Positions 18,110 to 26,879 of a stretch of 64,000 nucleotides of DNA are shown here, piece by piece. How positions within the stretch are numbered: position 1 is the first letter of the stretch; the number at the start of each line of letters is the position of its first letter. Origin of the DNA: Halocatena marina (GTDB taxonomy: Archaea > Halobacteriota > Halobacteria > Halobacteriales > Haloarculaceae); the NCBI RefSeq assembly GCF_025913575.1, contig NZ_CP109785.1, positions 3,596,001 through 3,660,000 on the forward strand, written 5' to 3'. Made by a program: the position numbers and the translations under genes. Under the pieces are notes generated by a model. That model made no database searches. It saw only the letters and a program-made list of their open reading frames with translations, and was not told the origin of the DNA.

Positions 18110-19570
18110 ATGCGCACCTACGAAGCCAATGGCATCACGCTCGAACGGGTGCGAGAGAACGTTTGGGAGATCCCCAAAGAAGGTGCAATGCGGGTACCCG
18201 CTCGTGTACTCGCCAGCGAGTCGCTGCTCGATGAGATTAGCGACGACAGGACTCTCCAGCAACTACAAAACGTGACACAGCTGCCCGGTATCGTCAAGCA
18301 CGCTGTCTGCATGCCGGATGGCCATCAGGGATACGGCGTTCCCGTCGGTGGGGTTGCTGGCATCGACGCCGAAACTGGTTGTCTCTCTCCCGGAGCCGTG
18401 GGGTACGACATCAACTGCGGCGTTCGGATGATGACGACCAACGTGACGTACAACGACCTCCGGGGCAACGAGGAGGAACTCGTCGAAGCTCTGTTCGCTG
18501 CGATCCCCTGCGGTCTCGGAAGCGGTGGCGTCGTCGAACGCGATCAGGCGACTGTCGATGCGATTCTCGCATCAGGCATCGAGTGGGCAATCGACGCGGG
18601 CTATGCAGTCGAAGGTGATCGTACTCACTGCGAAGACGAGGGAAAACGTCCTGATGCCGATCCTGATGCAGTCTCACAGCGTGCGAAAAACCGGGGCAAA
18701 ACGCAGATCGGGAGCCTCGGGAGTGGGAATCACTTTCTCGAAGTCCAGCGCGTGACCGACATCTTCGATTCGGCGACAGCCGACGCCTACGGACTCGAGG
18801 AAGGACAGATCGTCGTGCTCATCCACACTGGAAGCCGTGGACTCGGCCATCAGATCTGTTCGGATTATCTCGACGAGATCGAACGACGACATTCTGATCT
18901 CCTCGGGCGACTTCCCGACAAGGCGTTGGCAGCCGCACCGGCCAGAAGCGACCTCGCAGCGTCGTACTACGGAGCAATGTGTGCAGCGATCAATTTCGCG
19001 TGGGTCAACCGACAGGTCGTGATGCACCAAACACGAACTGTGTTCGAACAGGTGTTCGATCGATCGTGGGAAGCGATGGAAATGGAGCTTCTCTACGACG
19101 TTGCTCACAACAGTGCGAAAGCTGAAGTTCACGAAATCGACAGCGAAGAGCGCGAACTGTACGTTCATCGAAAGGGGGCAACGCGGGCGTTCCCTGCGGG
19201 TCGGGACGAGGTGCCCGATACCTACCGTGCTGTGGGCCAACCGGTCATCATCCCCGGTAGTATGGGTTCTGGAAGCTACGTTCTCCGAGGGGGTGCAGCC
19301 TCGATGACCGAAACGTTCGGCTCAACTGCTCACGGCGCAGGACGGCTGATGAGTCGGACACAGGCCAAACAGACGTTCTGGGGTGGTGATGTGAAAAAAG
19401 AGTTACAAAACCAACAGCATATCTACGTGAAAGCAAACAGCGGTGCGACGATCGCAGAAGAGGCCCCCGGCGTGTACAAGGATATAGACAGCGTGGTTGC
19501 GGTTTCAGACGCGCTCGATATCGGTGATCCCGTCGCACGAACGTTCCCTGTCTGTAACGTTAAGGGCTAA
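18110..19570 (+). CDS. rtcB: RtcB RNA ligase
   Basis: GTP- and Mn-dependent ligase that joins 2',3'-cyclic phosphate and 5'-OH RNA ends; in archaea it seals tRNA halves after intron removal. The 486-residue protein has the full RtcB set: MPDGHQGYGVPVGG, VGYDINCGVRMM with the metal-binding cysteine, GSLGSGNHFLEVQ, HTGSRGLGHQ, the GMP-accepting histidine region STAHGAGR, and the ending GDPVARTFPVCNVKG. It has the usual archaeal length, with no intein. Start MRTYEANGITL at 18110. Confidence 0.96.
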   Translation: MRTYEANGITLERVRENVWEIPKEGAMRVPARVLASESLLDEISDDRTLQQLQNVTQLPGIVKHAVCMPDGHQGYGVPVGGVAGIDAETGCLSPGAVGYDINCGVRMMTTNVTYNDLRGNEEELVEALFAAIPCGLGSGGVVERDQATVDAILASGIEWAIDAGYAVEGDRTHCEDEGKRPDADPDAVSQRAKNRGKTQIGSLGSGNHFLEVQRVTDIFDSATADAYGLEEGQIVVLIHTGSRGLGHQICSDYLDEIERRHSDLLGRLPDKALAAAPARSDLAASYYGAMCAAINFAWVNRQVVMHQTRTVFEQVFDRSWEAMEMELLYDVAHNSAKAEVHEIDSEERELYVHRKGATRAFPAGRDEVPDTYRAVGQPVIIPGSMGSGSYVLRGGAASMTETFGSTAHGAGRLMSRTQAKQTFWGGDVKKELQNQQHIYVKANSGATIAEEAPGVYKDIDSVVAVSDALDIGDPVARTFPVCNVKG

Positions 19571-19609
19571 CTGATGATCGGATATCGATACTCAGTCAGC
19601 GGATACTGA

Positions 19610-21292
19610 TTATCGATCGACGCTGCCAAGCACGAGATCGAGACTCCCGAGTGTCGCAATCAGATCTGGGACGTACTCTCCTTCTGACATCGCTGAGAGG
19701 GCAGAAAGATTGTGGAAACAGGGACTCCGGATTTTGAATCGGGCGGGTGAATCCGTCCCGTCGCTCCGAATGTACACTCCCAGTTCGCCTTTCGCTGACT
19801 CGACTGCTTGGTATATTTCCCGATCGATCTCTGGTTTCAGCGTTCGAGGAACGTTGCTCTGTAGCTCTCGGTCGTCCTCGGGCCACTCCTCAAGCAGGTC
19901 GATGCACTGTTCGATAATTCGTGCACTTTCTTCGACCTCGCGCAGGCGCACCAGCACGCGTGCGTAGTTATCACAGCCGTCTTCGGTGACGACGTCCCAA
20001 TCGAGCTGGTCGTAGTAGCCGTAGGGATCGTCTCGTCGGAGATCGTAGTCGATCCCCGATCCACGCGCAACTGGACCCGTACAGCCGTAGTCCTTTGCGT
20101 CCTCTGGTTCGAGGATGCCCGTGTCGAGACAGCGCATCTGGAAGATCTCGTTTCGCGTCATGAGATCGTGGTACTCTTCTAGTGTTCCGGGCAGTCCATC
20201 GAGGAAGTCTCGCGTCTTCTCGAAGAACTCGTCTCGGGGTTCGGGGAGGTCCCACGCAACGCCCCCGAGCCGGAAGTAGTAAAACATCATTCGCTGGCCC
20301 GTCAGGTCTTCGAGAATGTTCTGGACGAGCTCGCGGTCACGGAACGCGTACTGGAATATGGCAGTGAAATCTCCGTAAACATCGAGCGCAAACGTTCCGA
20401 CCGCGAGGAAATGCCCCAGCATCCGACCGAGTTCGGTCGCCATCGTTCGAAGTATCTGTGCGTACTCGGGAACCGAGATGTCGGCCATCGTCTCGATCGG
20501 TCGTGCGACAGCCCACTCGTTCGGGAGATTCGCCGTGTAGTCCCACCGGTTCGAATACGGAATGATTTGGTGACGATACGTTCCTTGTTGGGCCATTTGC
20601 TCTTCACAGCGATGCAAATAGCCGATGTCGGGTTCGACATCCATCACTTGCTCGCCCTCAAGTGTCGTTTCGAGATGGAGCACACCGTGTGTTGCTGGAT
20701 GATGCGGTCCGATGTTGAGGAACATCGTCTGCGTGCTCGCCGCCTCGTCTGCAGTCTCTTCGATGCGGCGATCCGCTTCGAGTGGATTCGCGTGCTCGCG
20801 GAGGGTGACAACCTGCGGTTGCTCTTGATCGTAGTCCAATCCGAGTGGATGGCCCTGCCACGTTTCCGGGAGAAGAATTCGGCGCAGGTTAGGATGCCCC
20901 TCGTACTCGATTCCGACGAGATCGTACGCCTCGCGCTCGTGCCAGTCGGCTGTTCGGTAGATCGGCACGGCTGTCTGGCTCACTGGAGCGTGTTTCGGTG
21001 CCGGAACGATAATGCTCAACTCACGGGTCGGATCGTCGAACTCCTTCAGATGATAGATCGTCTCGAACCGATCGTCGTACTCCTGTGCGGTCACACATGA
21101 ACAGTGGTCGAATCCGGCATCACGAAGTGTGAACAGAACGTCCTGTACGTCATCGGGCCGGATGACGAACCCTTCGGTGTGAACGTGCTCCTCGCGGGCG
21201 ATGAGACGATCTCCCAACAGCTCTGCAAGCTCATCATAATCGGTCGATCTTGCGGGTTCTACGATCGATTCTGTCGTGCTATCGGAACTCAT
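19610..21292 (-). CDS. nuoCD: fused NADH dehydrogenase-like subunit NuoCD
   Basis: A 560-residue fusion of complex I subunits C (30 kDa; residues about 15-190, with the LPETWQGHPLGLDYD signature) and D (49 kDa; from about 205, with NIGPHHPATHGVLH, DIGYLHRCEEQMAQQGTY, DLTGQRMMFYYFRLGG, and the quinone-site GPVARGSGIDYDLRRDDPYG). These peripheral-arm subunits line the quinone pocket. No other nuo gene lies in the window, so this copy is an orphan, preceded only by a DUF6684-like membrane protein gene 13 nt upstream. ATG at 21292 is chosen over an upstream start that adds 38 basic, Ser-rich residues. Confidence 0.93.
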   Translation of the reverse strand: MSSDSTTESIVEPARSTDYDELAELLGDRLIAREEHVHTEGFVIRPDDVQDVLFTLRDAGFDHCSCVTAQEYDDRFETIYHLKEFDDPTRELSIIVPAPKHAPVSQTAVPIYRTADWHEREAYDLVGIEYEGHPNLRRILLPETWQGHPLGLDYDQEQPQVVTLREHANPLEADRRIEETADEAASTQTMFLNIGPHHPATHGVLHLETTLEGEQVMDVEPDIGYLHRCEEQMAQQGTYRHQIIPYSNRWDYTANLPNEWAVARPIETMADISVPEYAQILRTMATELGRMLGHFLAVGTFALDVYGDFTAIFQYAFRDRELVQNILEDLTGQRMMFYYFRLGGVAWDLPEPRDEFFEKTRDFLDGLPGTLEEYHDLMTRNEIFQMRCLDTGILEPEDAKDYGCTGPVARGSGIDYDLRRDDPYGYYDQLDWDVVTEDGCDNYARVLVRLREVEESARIIEQCIDLLEEWPEDDRELQSNVPRTLKPEIDREIYQAVESAKGELGVYIRSDGTDSPARFKIRSPCFHNLSALSAMSEGEYVPDLIATLGSLDLVLGSVDR

Positions 21293-21305
21293 GCGGATGC
21301 ATTGG

Positions 21306-21539
21306 TTACTGTTGTTGGGTTTCTTCTTGCTCGATCGTCCGACCGGCGATGTAGGTGACGAGTGCAAGGAGTACGAACGGGATGATGAGTAGAATGAGTG
21401 AAACACCGATGATGAGCGGTTCCCAGCGGTACGGATCGTATACGATGAACAGAACGAGGTAGAAGAGAATGATGAACAGCGGGATGATGTTCACAGTCAC
21501 GTCGAGAAGCGTCTCCCGATTGAGTGCGTACCTGCCCAT
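21306..21539 (-). CDS. small membrane protein, DUF6684-like
   Basis: A 77-residue protein with two transmembrane helices (about residues 16-36 and 44-66). It begins MGRYALNRETLLDVTVNIIP, which matches my memory of the haloarchaeal DUF6684 family, whose members tend to accompany respiratory-chain genes. It ends 13 nt before the NuoCD start on the same strand, so co-transcription is likely, suggesting an accessory role in the respiratory membrane. The longer open frame upstream is not hydrophobic and does not match; ATG at 21539 is preferred. Confidence 0.8.
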   Translation of the reverse strand: MGRYALNRETLLDVTVNIIPLFIILFYLVLFIVYDPYRWEPLIIGVSLILLIIPFVLLALVTYIAGRTIEQEETQQQ

Positions 21540-21773
21540 GGGCGGCCCTTTGTGTGGCGGGGTGAAATCGTTGTGGGTGGTATATTCAAGCACACCGTCT
21601 GTCATGCCAGTCACGCGAACCGAATCACCGCTGTCTTCGAGTTCTGAAAAAACAAAAAGCGTGTCCGAGTGCGGCTGTTCGATCGCCGTAACCACTGACC
21701 TCCCAACACGATTCTTGTTATACAGGGGCAATCTTTATTCGCGTTCTGGCTCACCTCTTAGTAGGGAAATCGT

Positions 21774-21914
21774 ATGATCGAGTGTGCAATCTGTGGCTCG
21801 CACGTCAGAGACGATGTTCCGACCGCAAACATAGAACACGAGGGGGAGACGTATTACTTCGAATCAACGAAATGCAGAGAGATGTTCGAGAACGACCCGA
21901 ACAACTACACGTGA
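21774..21914 (+). CDS. 46-residue YHS/TRASH-like metal-binding protein
   Basis: Reading from ATG at 21774 gives a compact 46-residue protein: CAICG near the N-terminus, then EGETYYFESTKCREMFENDP. The C-x2-C, later Cys and the aromatic pattern match YHS/TRASH domains, which bind metal ions (Cu, Zn, Fe or Hg). It is too short for automatic length filters but has the acidic composition and clear motif of a real gene. It is divergent from the DUF6684-like gene and convergent with the phosphoribosyltransferase gene. Confidence 0.65.
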   Translation: MIECAICGSHVRDDVPTANIEHEGETYYFESTKCREMFENDPNNYT

Positions 21915-21955
21915 TCGACCGCTGGTTGCAGAGCTGACGGCTGTCTGACTGTCGT

Positions 21956-22585
21956 TCACGAGCGGTTCAGATACGCCATCGCTTTCTCGTCTTCGACCTG
22001 TTCGAATCGATCGTAGAACTGTCCGACCGCCCGGAAATTCGACGGTGCTTTGAGACACACGATCTCGTCAACGGTAGCCCGGAGCTCATCGACCGTCCGC
22101 GGTGACCCAACGGGAATAGCGAGCACGATCCGGGCAGCACCTGCGTTCTGCACTCGTTCGATGCAGGCCCGTGCGGTGGCCCCCGTTGCGATTCCATCAT
22201 CAACGATGATAACCGTCTTCTCGGAGAGTTCTGGTGGTCCTCGTTCACTCCGGTATCGAGTCGCTTTCTCGCGTGCGGCGACTGCCGTTGCCACTTGTTG
22301 TTCCTCAATATAGCCCGCGTTGACGTCGAGACGATCGATTGCGCTCTCGTTGAACCACACACTGCCGTCGCTTGCGACGGCACCGATTGCGTATTCGGGG
22401 TTGTGTGGCGCGCCCATTTTCTTCGCCACGGCAATATCCAACGGGAGATCGAGTGTATCGGCTACTGCGCGGCCGATCGGCAATCCTCCTCGTGGAATCG
22501 AGAGGACGATATCGCCGTCGATGCCCAGCTCTGCCAACTCCGTACCGAGTTGCTGACCTGCGTCAGTTCTGTCAACAAAGGGCAT
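21956..22585 (-). CDS. phosphoribosyltransferase family protein
   Basis: A 209-residue type I PRTase-fold protein. The PRPP loop is VIIVDDGIATGATARACI (about residues 123-140), and the N-terminal DIVLSIPRGGLPIGRAVADT and KKMGAPHNPEYAIGA are characteristic of the family annotated as PRTase/predicted phosphoribosyltransferase next to dienelactone hydrolases. The base substrate is not known; some members may act on nucleic-acid or cofactor precursors. A TATA-like GTATAC lies about 24 nt before the ATG at 22585 on the minus strand. Confidence 0.9.
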   Translation of the reverse strand: MPFVDRTDAGQQLGTELAELGIDGDIVLSIPRGGLPIGRAVADTLDLPLDIAVAKKMGAPHNPEYAIGAVASDGSVWFNESAIDRLDVNAGYIEEQQVATAVAAREKATRYRSERGPPELSEKTVIIVDDGIATGATARACIERVQNAGAARIVLAIPVGSPRTVDELRATVDEIVCLKAPSNFRAVGQFYDRFEQVEDEKAMAYLNRS

Positions 22586-22729
22586 ACCGTATCTTAGATC
22601 TCGGCTGGTAAGTATACTACTAAATGTAGTGTCTATTATGTTTTTGAATCAGTGATGGTTGCTGAACACGAACGCGTAGTGAGTGACGAGAAAAAGCGAA
22701 GACCGTCTCGATTTGTGCATCGCTACAAA

Positions 22730-23893
22730 TCACCGCTGTTCGATGATCGTTCCATCACGACCGACCGCGACGTCCTGACCGTTATTTCCAAAGGTAATCC
22801 CGTGTAGCGTTGCGTCCGTTAGAATCGGCCCGGAGACGGATTCCCAGCCATCAGCTGTGTATTCGTAGATCGTTCCATGCTCTCCGCTGGCTAACGCATT
22901 GTGGTTCTGGCTGTCGATTGCCGTGATTGCGTGTTCATCGACGGAGCGCTTTGTCCAGTTGTTTCCGTCTCTGTCGTATCGGAACACTGTGCCATCATCA
23001 CCGGCGACCATGACTGGCCCTGACTCTACGGCTGTTATGTCTAAAAATTCACAATTCGCGTCCTCAATTCCGATCCTCTCGTAGCTCTCACCGCCGTCGG
23101 TGGTCTCGTATACCGCTGTGTTCGTATCACAGAGGTAACCGTTCTCTTCGTCAACGAACTCCACACTCGTCATGCTGGATCCACTCCCTGGTTTGACGGT
23201 GGTTCCCCAACGCACGTTGTTTTCGATGGTTGCTCCTCGAAGAAGCTCACCACTTCCTGTCACGAGAAATATTTTCTCATCACCAGCCTGTCCTGACACG
23301 GCAATATCTTCCCACGTGCTCGTATTGTCCTTCGGAGCGGAATAGTCGGTCAGCTTGTCCGCTTCAGTATCGTATTTGGCGACAACGCCGCTATCACCAG
23401 CGAGCCAAACGTGACGGCCATCGGACGTCACGTCTACGCCTCTGAGGGTGTTTGACTGAACCGTCGGTCCCTGTTCGAGTACGTGCTCCCAGCCATCGGC
23501 ACGACGAGTGAGAACGGTGCCCTCAGCTCCGACTGCATACGGACCGTTACTGGACACAACGACATCGAACAGTGAGTTGTCGGTTGGTGTGTCGACCTCG
23601 ATCCACTCAGTCTTCGACTCAGTGCTGGAAGTCTGTTCTCCGATTTGGGCCGCTCCGCTCGTTGTCCCACTGTCGGAGTCTGCTCGCCGTCCGGAATTGA
23701 TATAGAGATACACTGGCGGCAGCACGTACGCCACGATCGCTATCACGGCAAAGCCGGGATGTACGGTTGTTAGGAGTCCGAGTCCAGTCAGAATAGCCGC
23801 GCTTGCGGCATGCGTGCCTGTCTTGGCGTACTCACGGTAGAACCGACCGAAGTCACGGACAGTAGCTCGGGCAGCTACGCTGGCTATTGCCAT
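22730..23893 (-). CDS. membrane-anchored beta-propeller (YCF48/WD-like) protein
   Basis: A 387-residue protein with two N-terminal hydrophobic segments (about residues 30-68), a Ser/Thr-rich linker, and a C-terminal beta-propeller from about residue 105. Repeated blades carry GPYAVGAEGTVLTRR, HVWLAGDSGVVAKYD, VMVAGDDGTVFRYD, NALASGEHGTIYEY and DVAVGRDGTIIEQ, the G-x-x-GT-x pattern of YCF48/photosystem-II-stability-like propellers. It is probably a scaffold or sensor displayed at the membrane; ligand and partner are unknown. The first 30 residues look cytoplasmic. Confidence 0.75.
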   Translation of the reverse strand: MAIASVAARATVRDFGRFYREYAKTGTHAASAAILTGLGLLTTVHPGFAVIAIVAYVLPPVYLYINSGRRADSDSGTTSGAAQIGEQTSSTESKTEWIEVDTPTDNSLFDVVVSSNGPYAVGAEGTVLTRRADGWEHVLEQGPTVQSNTLRGVDVTSDGRHVWLAGDSGVVAKYDTEADKLTDYSAPKDNTSTWEDIAVSGQAGDEKIFLVTGSGELLRGATIENNVRWGTTVKPGSGSSMTSVEFVDEENGYLCDTNTAVYETTDGGESYERIGIEDANCEFLDITAVESGPVMVAGDDGTVFRYDRDGNNWTKRSVDEHAITAIDSQNHNALASGEHGTIYEYTADGWESVSGPILTDATLHGITFGNNGQDVAVGRDGTIIEQR

Positions 23894-24066
23894 CCTTGCT
23901 AAAAACGCGATTCAGCTTGATCAGGCTTTTCTCTCATCCATACTGCTCTCCTGACTATCATCGACGAGCGTCTTCAACTTACTCACAATTGATACGTGTC
24001 GTTTTATATCACACAGCTCAGCAATCGGAGGACGTATTCAACCGGCCATCGAAACGGAGTTGGAGA

Positions 24067-24786
24067 ATGCTCTCGGGCGACTTCCGTCAGTATCAGTTCC
24101 AGTCCGTCGTGATTGCTCTGTTGCTCGTTTTGAGCGCATTGGTTGTGTCGGATCTCGCGTCGATACCGGTCGCATTCGTGCTGTCCGCGTTCGGAATCAC
24201 CGCAGACAGCGTCGTCGGATACGTTGTCCTGATTATTGAGCAGGAAATCGTGTTCGGTCTCGTTACCATCGTGTATGTGGCGAACTCTAAGACGGTAGAT
24301 TTTGCTGTCGAACGGCCGACGATCCGAACCGTTGGTTGGATCATCGTGGGGACCCTCGCTTTGCTCGGCATCTCACAAGTGGTCGGATTCATGTTCCAGC
24401 AGCTGGGCGTCACTGAGGGAGTCAACAGAATCGAGCGCATCGGCCGGGAACAGCCACGACTGCTCCTCTATCTGATCCCGATTGCAGTTTTCGTGATCGG
24501 TCCCGGCGAAGAACTACTGTTTCGTGGTGGCGTTCAAGGTCTCCTCCGACGGTCATTTTCACCAGTCCCGGCGATCATCGGGGCAAGCGCGCTGTTCGGC
24601 GTGATTCATATTCCGGCAGTGATCGGAACCGGCGTCGGCGTTGGAAGTTACGTCGTAACGACGTTCGTTCTCGGCCTCATTCTCGGTGCGCTCTATGAAC
24701 ACACGAATCGTCTTCTTGTCCCATCACTGGCACATGGCATCTACAATGCGATCCTGTTCGCCGTACTGTACACGTTCTCTGTTTGA
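24067..24786 (+). CDS. CPBP intramembrane metalloprotease
   Basis: A 239-residue integral membrane protein of the CPBP (CAAX protease and bacteriocin-processing/immunity) family. Seven to eight hydrophobic segments; the family motifs EELLFRGGVQGLLRR (about residues 149-163), FGVIHIP and LAHGIYNAILF carry the catalytic Glu and metal-binding His residues. Substrate unknown. ATG at 24067 is chosen since the 60 codons upstream are not hydrophobic and unlike the family. The gene is divergent from the propeller gene and convergent with the ABC exporter. Confidence 0.9.
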   Translation: MLSGDFRQYQFQSVVIALLLVLSALVVSDLASIPVAFVLSAFGITADSVVGYVVLIIEQEIVFGLVTIVYVANSKTVDFAVERPTIRTVGWIIVGTLALLGISQVVGFMFQQLGVTEGVNRIERIGREQPRLLLYLIPIAVFVIGPGEELLFRGGVQGLLRRSFSPVPAIIGASALFGVIHIPAVIGTGVGVGSYVVTTFVLGLILGALYEHTNRLLVPSLAHGIYNAILFAVLYTFSV

Positions 24787-24876
24787 TAGCTGTCGTCTCT
24801 CGTGCTCAGATCCCGCGCCATCCGAAGCGTCGGATCGCGTGTCCATACGTTGGAGGAGTGAGCCCCACGACGTTCA

Positions 24877-25776
24877 TCAGCGGACCTCTGAACTCGATGC
24901 ACGGTTGAGCAGGGAGACGGCAATCGCACCGAGCACGAGATCGAGCACAGCGAGGATGACGAGTGCAGGAATGATCGTGTTCCACATCCCTGCAAAGACG
25001 TTCACATCGAGCACGCCGAGCACGTCCTTACCGAGCATCAGCGCGCGGGCAGCGTCCACTCCGTAGGTGATTGGGTTGACCGTCGCAACCACCTGAATCC
25101 ATTCCGGAAGCACAGAAACCGGGAGGAAGGCGCTCGAAACGAACAGCAGTGGCAACTGGAGAAGGTTTGCGCCGATGATGGTTGACTCCTGATCGCGGGT
25201 CACGAGAGCCACAATGTTCGAAAATGCTGTAAACCAGATCGCAAAGACAATGCTGACACCCATGATTCCGAGTGCTCCGGGAATCCCCGTCGCGATGTAC
25301 GTTCCGACTGCTCCGCCGGTGTCGAACCACAGCAACACGTACCCCAAGACGAGAATAAGGGCGACTTGAATGATGATCCGTACCACCTCAGAGAGGGCCT
25401 TTCCGAGGAACACTGCTGTGCGACTCATCGGCGAAACCAGCACCTTCTCGAACATCCCGTTCTCGATGTCATCAACCAACCCAATTCCCGAAGACGAGGC
25501 CGCGATGAGTGCCGTCTGGATGACGATCGCTGGGACGAGATAGGTGATGTAACTGACGTTCGCTCCGAGAGCATCGGTGAGCGCGCCGCCGGTGACCTGC
25601 CCGAACACTTCGGTAAAGAGAAAGAGGAAGATGATCGGATTCAGGAGCGATGACACAACGATGAACGGGTTACGAACGGTCTTTCGGAGCCACCGTTTCA
25701 AGTTGATCCACACGTCCGTGAGAAAGTCGTTTCCGGTTGCTTTCCGACCAATTTCTCGACTGCTCTTGGTGCTCAT
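24877..25776 (-). CDS. ABC-2 type transporter permease
   Basis: A 299-residue permease of the ABC-2/DrrB class with six membrane spans; the conserved region GLVDDIENGMFEKVLVSPMS lies between TM2 and TM3, and TVNPITYGVDAARALMLG near the C-terminus is diagnostic. It pairs with the ATPase encoded immediately upstream (4-nt ATGA overlap), giving a drug or lipid export ABC transporter in the membrane. The TetR-type gene divergent from the ATPase gene is the likely regulator. Confidence 0.93.
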   Translation of the reverse strand: MSTKSSREIGRKATGNDFLTDVWINLKRWLRKTVRNPFIVVSSLLNPIIFLFLFTEVFGQVTGGALTDALGANVSYITYLVPAIVIQTALIAASSSGIGLVDDIENGMFEKVLVSPMSRTAVFLGKALSEVVRIIIQVALILVLGYVLLWFDTGGAVGTYIATGIPGALGIMGVSIVFAIWFTAFSNIVALVTRDQESTIIGANLLQLPLLFVSSAFLPVSVLPEWIQVVATVNPITYGVDAARALMLGKDVLGVLDVNVFAGMWNTIIPALVILAVLDLVLGAIAVSLLNRASSSEVR

Positions 25777-26825
25777 CGTTCTGCCTCGACAGTTGAATCG
25801 TCTGGATCACCAGCGTTTGTTTCCGATTGTGGATCGCTTTCGGTCTCGGTTTCGGCTGTTGTTTCCGTTGTGCGCGTCCCGTCGTCATCAGTAATAGCGA
25901 GAAAGACATCGTCGAGCGTTGGAGAGCGGGTATCGAAGCCAGTAACATCAAAATTGTGCTCCCGAAGCGCGACAATCAGATCCGGCCCGATCTGACGGGC
26001 CCGTGCGGACGTGACACTGATTCCTTCCTCAGTCGTTTCCAGTGTTGTGTCGTCTTCGAGCAATCCAGATTCCTGTATAACCGTCCGAGCACGGGCTCTT
26101 GTCTCGCTTGTCGGGTCGTCGAGAGCAATCTCCAGGACGTCTCCACCGACTGTCGATTTCAGATCCGCAGGTGACCCTTCTGCGACGATCTCTCCATCGA
26201 GAATGACTGCGATCCGATCACAGAGCTGATCGGCCTCTTCGAGGTACTGTGTCGTGAGAAACACCGTTGTTCCCTGCTCGTTGATTGTTCGGAAATACTC
26301 CCAGAGGCGGTTACGGGCCTTGGGGTCGAGTCCTGTCGTCGGCTCGTCTAAAAAGACGATCGGTGGTTGATGAACGAGCGCAGTCGCCACATCGAGGCGC
26401 TTTTTCATCCCTCCCGAAAACTCCTTTGCCACTTTCCCCGCCACGTCAGCGAGATCCACCAGATCGAGCAGCGTGTCAATGCGTTCTTCGCGCTTTGCTT
26501 TCGGAATTCCGTAGGCTTCGCACGCGAATCGAATGTTCTCGCGTGCGGTGAGTTCGCCGTCGATGCTGGTCTCTTGGGCCATGTAGCCAATGGATTCGCG
26601 TACCGACCGTGATTCTGTCTCGACATCGAACCCGTTGACCGTGATCTCACCGGCTGTCGGTTTCAACAGCGTCACGAGCGTTTTGATCGTCGTCGTCTTA
26701 CCGGCACCGTTGGCTCCGAGAAATCCGAAAAACTCACCCTCCGGAATTTCGAGCGACACGTCCTTGACGGCCGCTGTCCCATCCGCATACACCAACTCGA
26801 TGTGGTCGGCGTCGATCGCAGTCAT
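25773..26825 (-). CDS. ABC transporter ATP-binding protein (DrrA-like)
   Basis: A 350-residue ATPase that energises the adjacent ABC-2 permease. Walker A GANGAGKTTTIKTL, signature EFSGGMKKRLDVATAL, Walker B IVFLDEPTTGLDPKARN and a switch LTTQYLEEADQLCD are all present. The C-terminal 120 residues (ending in a Thr/Glu-rich acidic tail) are the extra domain typical of daunorubicin-resistance type ATPases. ATG at 26825 is preferred: the TATA element lies 26-31 nt upstream and the longer open frame has a non-family basic N-terminus. It overlaps the permease start by 4 nt. Confidence 0.93.
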   Translation of the reverse strand: MTAIDADHIELVYADGTAAVKDVSLEIPEGEFFGFLGANGAGKTTTIKTLVTLLKPTAGEITVNGFDVETESRSVRESIGYMAQETSIDGELTARENIRFACEAYGIPKAKREERIDTLLDLVDLADVAGKVAKEFSGGMKKRLDVATALVHQPPIVFLDEPTTGLDPKARNRLWEYFRTINEQGTTVFLTTQYLEEADQLCDRIAVILDGEIVAEGSPADLKSTVGGDVLEIALDDPTSETRARARTVIQESGLLEDDTTLETTEEGISVTSARARQIGPDLIVALREHNFDVTGFDTRSPTLDDVFLAITDDDGTRTTETTAETETESDPQSETNAGDPDDSTVEAER

Positions 26826-26850
26826 GCCGTAGTCGAAGAAGTGAAAATGC

Positions 26851-26878
26851 ATATATTTTGTGAATGAATATTCATTCA
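26851..26878. promoter_or_regulatory. shared bidirectional TATA and operator of ABC exporter and TetR genes
   Basis: ATATAT at 26851-26856 is almost equidistant from the ATPase ATG (26825, minus) and the TetR ATG (26880, plus), so it can serve as TATA for both leaderless mRNAs. TGAATGAATATTCATTCA at 26861-26878 is a perfect 18-bp palindrome between the TATA element and the TetR start: a likely autoregulatory operator. Confidence 0.7.
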
Positions 26879-26879
26879 T

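Noticed and set aside
23887-24066. N-terminal extension of the CPBP protease
   Set aside because: The 60 residues are hydrophilic and basic and not part of the family; the ATG at 24067 is better.
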